Position numbers and translations under genes: made by a program
In this document: positions 56,649 to 64,000 of the stretch, one piece after another
Numbering within the stretch: position 1 is the first letter of the stretch
How the letters are laid out: the number at the start of each line of letters is the position of its first letter
From: Neoceratodus forsteri
Lineage: Eukaryota; Chordata; Ceratodontiformes; Ceratodontidae
Direction: 5' to 3'
DNA: 64,000 nt
NCBI GenBank assembly: GCA_016271365.2
Contig: CM028131.1
Span: 289,481,001 to 289,545,000 of the forward strand
The notes under the pieces: generated by a model
Told to the model about the DNA's origin: nothing
The model's database searches: none
The model's input: only the letters and a program-made list of their open reading frames with translations

Positions 56649-56750
56649 CCAGGTGGGTGGGAGGAGCCAGCTTGAAGACCTTCCGGCAAGAATTAAAGCG
56701 GCAAGGTTACCTATCAGAGAGTGTGGATGAACATATCCATGTCCCTAGAA
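56560..56750 (-). repeat. Right ITR of C2
   Basis: Shares aggagccagcttgaagacct and gatgaacatatccatgtccc with C0 and C1; ends ctagaa. C3 ICR follows at once. Confidence 0.85.
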
Positions 56751-57740
56751 CCTGTATTTCTAGGGACATGGATATGTTGTTCAATCCACACTGTCTGGCA
56801 GACTCCTAGCATTTCTCCGGGAGGAGGAAGCCAAGGCGCACACCCCATACTTTGGGAATAAGGACTGGAGAACCAAGGTCCCAAAACCAGTATCCCGGCG
56901 TGACTCAAGGTCGATGTGGTAATGGGTAATAAATGTGTGTGCTGACTTCCAGGTAGCAGCCCTGCAGATTTCCTGGATAGGGACATCCCTGGAAGCAGCC
57001 ACTAAAGCAGCGGTATGGCGGGTAGAATGAGCTCTTATCCCTTTGGAAGGCTCCATGCCCGCCAACCTACAGCAGAGATCTATGCAGGAGGTGACCCACA
57101 TGCCTATCGTCCGCTTGGCTGTAGGTCTGCCAAGTGCAGCTTCAGCATAGGTGACAAACAGCTGGCGAACCTCTCCCTGAACTGCAGCCGTCCGCTCCTT
57201 ATAACAAGAGAGTGCTCTTCTAGGGTCCAGAGTATGGAGCCTATATTCGGCCTCCGAGGTGTGACTGGGGTAGAACATCAGCAGAGTCAACACCTGGTTA
57301 AGGTGAAACTCCAACACCACCTTCGGAAGGAATTTCGGGTGGGGGCGCAGGACAACCTTGTCCCTGTGGAAGACCAGATAAGGAGACTCGATGGAAAGTG
57401 CCTGGAGCTCTCCCATTCTTCTGGCTGACGTGATAGCCACCAAGAAGGCAGTCTTCCACGACGGGTGAGATATGTCACACCTGCACATCGGTTCGAATGG
57501 CCTGCCCATGAGCTTAGCCAGTACCAGCAGTAGATCCCACGGAGATGGAGGTTCTCACACCGGAGGGGATATGTGATCAAGGCCTTTGAAAAAGCGCCCG
57601 ACCACCTTCTCTTGCGCCACTGACTGCCCGTGCCCGGTAAGCAAAGACGGCTGCCAGGTGCACCTTAAGGGTCGTCGACCTAAGCCCTAGCTGAGAAAGG
57701 GACCACAGGTAGTCCAGAATGCTTGCCAAGAAACAGGAGG
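56751..57740 (-). pseudogene. Tyrosine recombinase of C3
   Basis: A 242-residue open frame (56781-57509) spans the catalytic half: AITSARRMGELQALSIESPY, IRAHSTRHTAALVAASRDVP (H-x-x-R) and THYHIDLESRRDTGFG with the tyrosine. All four expected residues (R, H, R, Y) are visible in one frame. The N-terminal part continues in the frame 57577-58335 (STRKCYAFKWKRFSIWCQGK). One frameshift at about 57510-57600 separates them. This is the longest unbroken recombinase catalytic region in the window. Confidence 0.85.
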
Positions 57741-58275
57741 AAGGGTCCAGCCCCTTGCCCTGACACCAAATGGAGAATCTCTTCCATTTAAAGGCATAGC
57801 ACTTCCTGGTCGACTCCTTAAGGGATACCTCAATGACGTTGATGACCTTGTCGGAAAGACCCAAGGCCTGGAACTCTAGCTGCTCAGGAACCAGGCCGTC
57901 AGGTGCAGGGATTGAAGGTCCGGATGGAATACCTTCCCCTGGTTGACTGAGATCAGGTCCAGGTGGGCTGGAAGCCGCCTTGGGAGCCTGGAGCTGAGGC
58001 CGAGGAGATCTGGATACCAGAACTGGCGAGGCCAGTCTGGGGCTACCAGAATCACCTGCACCGTGTCCCTCCTCGCATTGAGAAGCACCTTGTGGATCAA
58101 GGGAAATGGGGGAAAAGACGTAGAAGAGGCCCAGGGTCCACAGCCTCGAGAAGGCATCCCCCAGCAGCAAGCCCTGCTGAGAGGGGCAGGCATGAAACAG
58201 CCTCAGCTTCGCATTCTCCCTGGAGGCAAACAGGTCCACCTGAGGCATGCCCCAGTGGGAGAACAGATCTTGTAC
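57741..58275 (-). pseudogene. Linker and DLFAS/PPF block of C3
   Basis: Reads VQDLFSHWGMPQVDLFASRE and, in a second frame (57876-58193), STSFPPFPLIHKVLLNAR and QVILVAPDWPRQFWYPDLL. It is cut at 58275 by the LINE; RH continues at 60860. The first residues of the frame beyond 58275 are LINE sequence. Confidence 0.75.
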
Positions 58276-59478
58276 AACACAGAAACATAAGACTGACGGC
58301 AGATAAGGACCGCTTGGACCACCTAGTCTGCCCATTTCCCTACCTACAGGATAGGCCGCAGATCCTAGTTAACCAACAGCCTATTTCTTCCTACCCCCCC
58401 CAACAAGAATTGCCTTATGTCTGCCCCATGCATTCTTGAATTCTCCCACAGTTTTAGATCCCACAGCCTCCACAGGAAGGCTGTTCCATGCATCCACTAC
58501 CCTCTCTGTGAAAAATACTTTCTCACATTGCCCCTGAACCACCCCATCTTTAAATTGTGTCCCTTGTTCTTGCACGTCTCTCTTTCTTAAAGATGCTACC
58601 CTCTTGGACTTCGCTGATTCCACTGAGGTACTTAAAAGTTTCTATCATGTCCCCCCTTTCCCTCCTTTCCTCAAGGGTATACATATTAAAGCTCCTTTAG
58701 TCTCTCCTCGTACGGCTTCTCTTGCAGACCCTGCACCATTTTAGTTCCCTTCCTCTTGACTTCCTCTATCCTGTTTATGTCCTTGAGGAGATGGGGTCTC
58801 ACCAACTGTCTGTACTGAGGGATAACAACTTCCTGTTTTCTGCTGGTGATGCCTCTCCCTATGCTTCCCAGTATACCCCCTGCCCTCCCTACTGCCTTCT
58901 CACATTGCTTGCTAACCTAAAGGTCATCTGATATGATTACCCCAGGTCCCTTTCCTTTTTTGTTGTTGTTACTACCCCCCCTCATTGTGTAATCTTCCCC
59001 TGGGTTCTTGTTTCCCAGGTGCATTATTTTGCACTTCTTTGCACTGAATCAAAGCTACCATACTTCTGACCATTCCTCCAACCTTGCCAAGTCCCTTCTC
59101 ATTCTTTCTACACCTCCTTGTGCATCAACCCTGTTGCAGATCTTTGTGTCATCTGCAAAGAGGCATATTTTTCCTTCAAGTCCCTCTGCAACTTCACTTA
59201 CGAAGACATTAAAAAGGACTAGACCCAGTACTGAATCCTGTGGTACCCCACTAGTAACCCCTCTTTCTTCAGAGTGGACTCCATTTACAATTACCTTCTC
59301 TGTCCTGTTGTCCAGCCAACGTTTTACCCAGGCTACCACCCTGGGACCCACTCCCAGGCTGGTTAATTTGACTATTAATCTTTTGTGTGGGACTGTGTCA
59401 AATGCCTTGCTAAAGTCTAGGTAGGCCATGTCCACAGCCCCTCCCTGGTCTACTACTTTGGTCACCCAGTCAAAGACT
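58276..59478 (-). mobile_element. 5'-truncated LINE, minus strand
   Basis: The sense 3' end is at 58276. A 136-residue frame (59055-59465) holds RT motif A YLDFSKAFDTVPHKRL, motif B region GVTSGVPQDSVLGLVLFNVF and motif C FADDTKI. The C-terminal frame (58381-58623) holds VFFTERVVDAWNSLPVEAVG, typical of the end of CR1/L2/Rex1-type ORF2. Frames break between. It is cut at its 5' side, at about 59478, where G begins. The 3' end lacks a long A-run. RT would prime at the target; inactive here. Confidence 0.75.
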
Positions 59479-59624
59479 AAAGTGGGTGGTCACCACGCCT
59501 GCCCTCCAGTTCTCCCACCAGAGACCTAAGAAGGTGCGACAGGAGAAAGAGGCGGGCTCCTGGAACCAAAAGAAAGACTAGAAAGAAATAGCCGCAGAAA
59601 CAGAGGGAAGGCAGAAGGTAAAAA

Positions 59625-59725
59625 GATACCTACTGCAAGAGCCTCTCTTGAAGATAGACTGTTACGGTAAGTTCTTATGTAACTGTACTATCTATCTTCG
59701 AGAGGGCTCTTGAAGTAGGTAATAA
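59625..59725. repeat. ICR of G
   Basis: gttacggtaagttcttatgt followed by actatctatcttcgagaggg, as in B1 with changes. Confidence 0.75.
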
Positions 59726-59810
59726 CCATTAGTACCAAGTCCAAAGCAGTGGAAGTTAGACAAAGACTGAGAAACACGGGAAGCAGGAAAGGTCTGCAGT
59801 AGGTACAGAA

Positions 59811-60859
59811 TTAAGACAGGAGGCCCTGAAGGACAGCTAGTCCAAAGCCTGCCCTGCACCTAGAAGCAATGTCCAGACTGTAATGCTTAGTGAAGGTGTG
59901 GACAGAGCTCCAGGTGGCGGCTGCACAAATATCCGTGGCAGAAACATTTCTGAAACAAGCAGTAGATGCAGCCAAGCCTCTGGCTGAGTGCCCTTTAACT
60001 TCCCCTGGGAGTGGCTTGTTATACTTGTGATAAAACAAAATGCAGTTTGCCAACCATTTGGACAAACACTGTTTGGAAACTGCAGCACCCTCTCTCTTGG
60101 GCGTAAAGGAAACTAAATGCTGAACTGTTCTGCAGACTGATTTATTCCAGTTCATATAGTAACACAAAGTTCTGTGCACAGAGAGTATGCAGAATGGCCT
60201 CCCCTTGGTTAGAGTGCTCAGAATAGTACACTGGTATTGTCTGATTCAAAGTAAACTCAGCAACTACTTTTGGTAGGAACTTAGGATTTGTACGCAGAGC
60301 CACACAGTCTCTGTGGAAAATCAAATAAGGTTCCTTACACGAGGGCATGAAGTGCAGAAATCCTTCGAGCAGAAGTAATGGCATTTTCCAAGAAAGACAG
60401 CATAGGCTGCTGCTCGTGGCCGGATGAAAGGGAGGCAAAATGAGCTTTTCGACAATAAAATTCAGATCCCACAGAGGAACAGGGTTCCTGACTGGGAGTT
60501 TCAGATGGAGAATTCCTTTCAGAAAGGTTTTGGAAACCTCCAACTGAGCCAGGGTTTTGCCGTCCACTGCAGAGAGGTAGGCAGAAAAGGCAGACAAACC
60601 GATCTTCAGAGAAGAGTAACTAAGGCCAAGGTCAGAGAGGTGCAGCAGGTTCTCCCTGACCTGTGGGACCGGCAAGAGACAGGGTCCCAACCCTCAGATG
60701 TTGCCCAAATGGAGAATCTCTTCCATTTCATAGTGTATGTAGTTCTTGGGGATGGCTTTTGGGCCTCCCCAAGGACCTGTACAACTCTGGAAGAGACGCC
60801 AAAGCGTGCAGCAGCTATGTAAGCAGGTGCCACACGTGAAGGTGAAAGGACTCGAGACC
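59811..60859 (-). pseudogene. Tyrosine recombinase of G
   Basis: Frames 59811-60179 and 60142-60690, then 60606-60859. The first has KGHSARGLAASTACFRNVSA (H-x-x-R) and TFTKHYSLDIASRCRAGFG with the tyrosine. The second has the central region, but the segment with the first arginine (LLLEGFLHFMPSCKEPY) is shifted. The N-terminal part reads SPRTTYTMKWKRFSIWATSE. Closest in this window to B1. Breaks near 60160 and 60350. Confidence 0.8.
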
Positions 60860-61250
60860 TGCCTCCAGCAGGAGAGACCATTCGTGGGATGCAGCTCCTA
60901 TCCAGCCTAGGGCATTGGCCAGAATGTTGGAGGCTCCAGCCACATGGATGGCTAGGAGATCCGCCTCCAGGCTGAGCACAAGAGATGAAATGCAAAGAGT
61001 TTCCTTGCACAGAGACAAGGAGTGCGTCCCACCCTGTTTATTGAGACAGCACATGGTTGTGGTGTTGTCCATCTGGACCTGGACCACTTGACCCTGTTCA
61101 AACAGAGCGAAGGCAGTCAGATCTAGCCGGACCGCTCGGAGCTCCAGCAGGTTGAAGTGGCATCGGGAATCCTGAGGGGACCAGAGTCCGCGGGCTCTGT
61201 GCTCCCCCAGATGGGCAACCCAACCCAATAAGAGAAGAGTCATGATGACT
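60860..61250 (-). pseudogene. RNase H of C3
   Basis: A 142-residue frame (60815-61243) reads LLELRAVRLDLTAF, QMDNTTTMCCLNKQGGTHSL, HVAGASNILANALGWIGAAS and HEWSLLLEA. The final residues (61-bp region 60815-60859) belong to G. It continues at 58275. Confidence 0.8.
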
Positions 61251-62385
61251 GTCGGCTTGGGGCAGACGAACGGGATTCCCTCCAGCAGGTGAGCTGGGGT
61301 GAGTCACCACTGCAGGCTGTCCCACATCTCCTGGGTCACAGAGACTGTCTGGTCTAGATGACCTGAGCACTGAGACCACTGGCAGGCCAGCCCCCACTGC
61401 AGGGGGCGCATATGGCAGCGGGCCCAACACACCATGCTGGTGCAAAATGCCATGAGACCCAGAAAGCGCAGGAAGTCCTGGGCAGGGCACAATTGCCCAA
61501 CCAGAAATGACTGGGCAAAGGAGGAAAGGATCATGGCCCTGTCAACCAGAAGCCGGGCTCTGGCTCAGAGAGAGTAGAGCTTTGCCCCGATGAACTGAAT
61601 CATCTGCGAGGACACAAGTTCCAACTTGGCCTTGTTGAAGAGGAGGCAGAGTTGAAAGCAAGCCTGGAGGCTCAGATCACTGGACCGCTCCACTTCCAAA
61701 ATGGAGGGACCTGCTATCATCCAGTTATCCAGGTAAGGGTAGACCCGGACCGCTTGGTGCTGCAGGAATGCTGCCACCACTGCGATGCATTTGGTGAAGA
61801 CCCTGGGAGCTGATGAGAGGCCGAAGGGCATGGCCCGGAACTCGTAGTGGGTTTCCTCTGCCCGAAAGCGGAGGAACCGCTGATGAGAGAGATGGACTGG
61901 GACGTGAAAGAATGCGTCCTGGAGGTCACGTGAGCAGAACCACATGTCCTGCTCCAGGGATGGTAATCTGAGCTGGGGTTACCATCCGAAAGGTGCATGG
62001 CCTTAGGAACTTGTTCAGGTCCTACAGATCGAGAATGGGGTGCAAGCCCCCCGTCCGTTTTGGAACCAGGAAGTACCTGGAAGAAAACCCTGGGCATGAA
62101 GGAGGATTCACAACCTTGCTAACTACCCCATTGCAGAGGAGCTGGTCAATGTCATCTCGGACAGCCAACTGGGAGGCTGCGGACCCGGCAGCCCCCCCCC
62201 CCCACAGGCTCGAAAGGGAGGGACCTGCTCGAACTCCAGAGGCAGGCCCCTGCCGACCACTTCAAACACCCAGCGGTAAGCGGTGATAGCGGACTAGGCG
62301 GAAAGAAAGTGGCTGAGATGGCCCCCCACAGTGGGAACCAGGGGAGGTGAGATGAGATTTGGGACGGCACCCTGAAACCCATCAC
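61250..62385 (-). pseudogene. Reverse transcriptase of C3
   Basis: The frame 61565-61945 reads DLQDAFFHVPVHLSHQRFLR (motif A), RAMPFGLSSAPRVFTKCIAV (motif B region) and VYPYLDNWMIAGPS. The YxDD box is YLDN, as in C1. Fingers (GLAPHSRSVGPEQV and similar) are shifted at 61717-62097. Thumb-like parts are at 61304-61534 (LRFLGLMAFCTSMV). Inactive. Confidence 0.8.
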
Positions 62386-64000
62386 TGGGCAGGCTTGGAG
62401 GAGAAGGGACCAGTCAAGGAGCTGCCGGGGCCCTTCCCCGGGCTTCCTGAATGAGAAAGCGACGGACTTGGCTCTAGGGCGCCAAGTCTGGGCCAGCTGG
62501 CCCTGCTGCTGGGCAGCTCTTGCTGCAGGAGTGGAGGGACGAAAGGGCTTATGCTGCTAATGGCAGCCTTTGTCCTTCTGTGCAGATGTGATCAAATCTA
62601 GGGTGGCACTGGATGTTTCAATGCACTGGATGTGGACCTCCACACCAGGCCTGAACAGGTCGGTGCCAAGAAAGGGAACATCTGCGAGCTTGTGTTGGAT
62701 GTCTGCCATGAAGGTCGAGATCGCAACCAAGCCCTGCGGCGCATGGCCACTGCGGCCGCTACCGAACGGGCTCAAAAGTCTCCAATGTCCAGAGCCGTCT
62801 GGAGCTGCTGCTTTGCCACCGCCCTCTTCCTTGATCCCAGACCTGCTTGACTGTGGTCTGGAGGTTGGCCGGCAGATGAGGAAGCACCTCATCCAGGGAG
62901 CCCAACAGGACGTGAGAGAAGTGTGCCATAACTGCCGAGCTAGCCTGGCGAAGGTCCAAAGAGTCGTTAGCGTACAGCTTTCTCCCTGAGTAGTGTAATT
63001 TCTTGGGACTCCTTATCTGGGGGCTTGTCCACGTCCCTCGTGTTGCCCGAGCGCCTGGAGACAGAATCTGCCACCAACCCCTTGGCTGAGGGGTACTCCA
63101 AGAAGCCTGAGAGACAGCCAGTAAGGACCACGTACTTGCGGACACTCTGGCCAATGGCGCTGCGCAGGAGGCTGGGCACTGCCAGAGTGCTAACACTGGG
63201 CCCACAACTGCCTCGGCTACAGGGAAGGCCTCCGTGGGAGAGTCCCCCTTCTCCAGAATCTCCATAAGGGGATATCTGACCCATTTCTGTATGGGTTCAA
63301 GCGGCATTCTGATGGACTCAGAGATGAGGCGAAGGATACCAAGGAACGAGGTGGGGCTCTCATCCACAGAAAGACCCCCCCCAAGGATTCCAGGTCGACT
63401 GGACGGGAATGCAACGAGGAGTCTTCAGACTCCGAAGAGTCCGCGTACAGCTGGTGACCACCTGAGCCACTCTCCACTCGCTGAGGGTTAGAGTGACCAA
63501 CAACCAATGGAGCAAACCTGAAGCCGACCAGGAATCCTTGGTCAACACCCCATTCTTCGGCTGGGCAGGCGGTGGTTTCATCACAATGGGCGGGGCAGCT
63601 GGTTTTGGCTGAGCCGTCGGGACCGGGTCCTTGACTGGGGAACCGGTGGTAGGAGTTTGCTTCGGCTGTTCGGGCGACAGCCACTCAACTGCCGGTGTGG
63701 AAGCCACATAAGATCCTCATAGTGCCGACGCAACTTGTGCCGGAGCCTCTCCTCAGCCAAGGAGGATGAGGAAGAGCAGCGGCAATGCCACTTTCCATGA
63801 TGTCAGGACTGAAACCATCGACGGCAGGATTTCCCCGAAGCGGAGAAGGACCGAGATCTTGACCGTCGGCAGTGCCAGCAGCGAGCCGAGAAAGGAGCAG
63901 GAGAAACCCGCTGCCCTTCCGGTTCAGGGTGCTGGGCCGGGGATTTCGGCTCAGTGGTCTGAGGCAAGGCACCGGAAGCACTGGTGTCAGAGAGACAGAG
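62386..64000 (-). pseudogene. gag of C3, incomplete
   Basis: Frames 62557-62892, 62759-63367, 63217-63684, 63360-63707 and 63685-63981. Visible: SSAVMAHFSHVLLGSLDEVL, LPANLQTTVKQVWDQGRGR and DESPTSFLGILRLISESIRM, all matching C1 (for example FQGILHLISESTGMPL). The N-terminal head and right ITR lie beyond the window edge. Confidence 0.65.

Larger units (their letters stand above)
50947..56750 (-). mobile_element. C2: near full-length group C DIRS element
   Basis: The element is 5804 bp with left ITR 50947-51190, ICR 51190-51265 and right ITR 56560-56750. It lies inside the ICR of C3. The left flank ends TAA (50944-50946), the right end is ctagaa, and no duplication is present. Sense order is gag, RT, RH, PPF block, YR. 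RT keeps YLDD. Frames shift in several places, so it is not autonomous now. Confidence 0.9.
59479..60859 (-). mobile_element. G: 3' part of a group B DIRS (ITR piece, ICR, YR)
   Basis: It holds an inner left-ITR piece (59479-59620, ccagttctccca as in B1), an ICR (59625-59725) and the recombinase (59811-60859). No RT or gag remains and the outer left tip is absent. At 60859/60860 it joins C3 RH. With the LINE it forms one 2584-bp insert in C3. Confidence 0.75.
50679..64000 (-). mobile_element. C3: group C DIRS element, split by C2 and a composite insert
   Basis: C3 is in three pieces: 50679-50946 (left ITR and first ICR half), 56751-58275 (second ICR half, YR, PPF block) and 60860-64000 (RH, RT, gag; runs off the window). 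C2 sits between the first two and 58276-60859 between the last two. The C2 join restores the ICR string gtgagtaa/cctgtatttct exactly. The other join restores HEWSLLLEA next to VQDLFSHWGMPQ. Left flank is TAA. Confidence 0.8.

Noticed and set aside
60606..61243. Mosaic DIRS element with group B YR and group C RH as one functional unit
   Set aside because: RH resumes at 58275, so C3 was split by an insert and the fusion is secondary.

Overview
This window is repeat-dense vertebrate genomic DNA with no host exon, RNA gene or prokaryotic feature that I can support. Almost all of it is DIRS-type retrotransposons: reverse transcriptase (RT), RNase H (RH) and tyrosine recombinase (YR), with split inverted terminal repeats (ITRs) and an internal complementary region (ICR). 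A vertebrate LINE, a solo LTR, tRNA-derived SINEs, a V-SINE-like element and several tandem repeats fill the gaps. Abundant DIRS elements, L2/CR1-like LINEs and a V-SINE suggest an amphibian, with a caecilian as a guess; this species call is weak.

I sort the DIRS copies into groups by end sequence. Group A: A1 334-5930, A2 16988-22650, YR fragment F 35380-35940. Group B/E, ending in GAT: B1 24477-30491, E0 10554-13870, E' 36716-37403, G 59479-60859. Group C, ending in CTAGAA: C0 301-10553, C1 37404-47209, C2 50947-56750, C3 50679-63981+. Group D: gag-only element D 40051-44262 and terminal fragment D' 50236-50445. Every copy has its sense strand on minus. In sense order each full copy reads right ITR, gag with an N-terminal Cys/His motif, RT, RH, a conserved DLFAS/PPF block, YR, ICR, left ITR. 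All copies carry frameshifts or stops.

Layout. 1-13870: A1 sits in C0, which sits in E0. 13871-16250: SINE-like and unassigned DNA. 16258-34590: one plus-strand LINE split by A2, an LTR-like segment carrying B1, and a 711-bp solo LTR with a 5-bp target duplication. 35380-37403: YR fragment, V-SINE, 170-bp tandem repeat, E' end. 37404-47209: C1 with D inside its RT. 47833-49565: a 58-bp minisatellite. 50236-64000: D' end, then C3, which holds C2 inside its ICR and a 2.58-kb LINE/DIRS composite inside its RH/YR junction.

The nested joins can be read because several host copies are restored exactly when the insert is removed. No target duplication is seen at DIRS insertions, as expected for circle integration by a tyrosine recombinase. 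The most interesting points are the gag-only element D with its own ITRs and ICR, the xAA target rule, copy-specific matching of ITR and ICR variants, a splice-donor-like motif at the left end of every group, and the uniform orientation.
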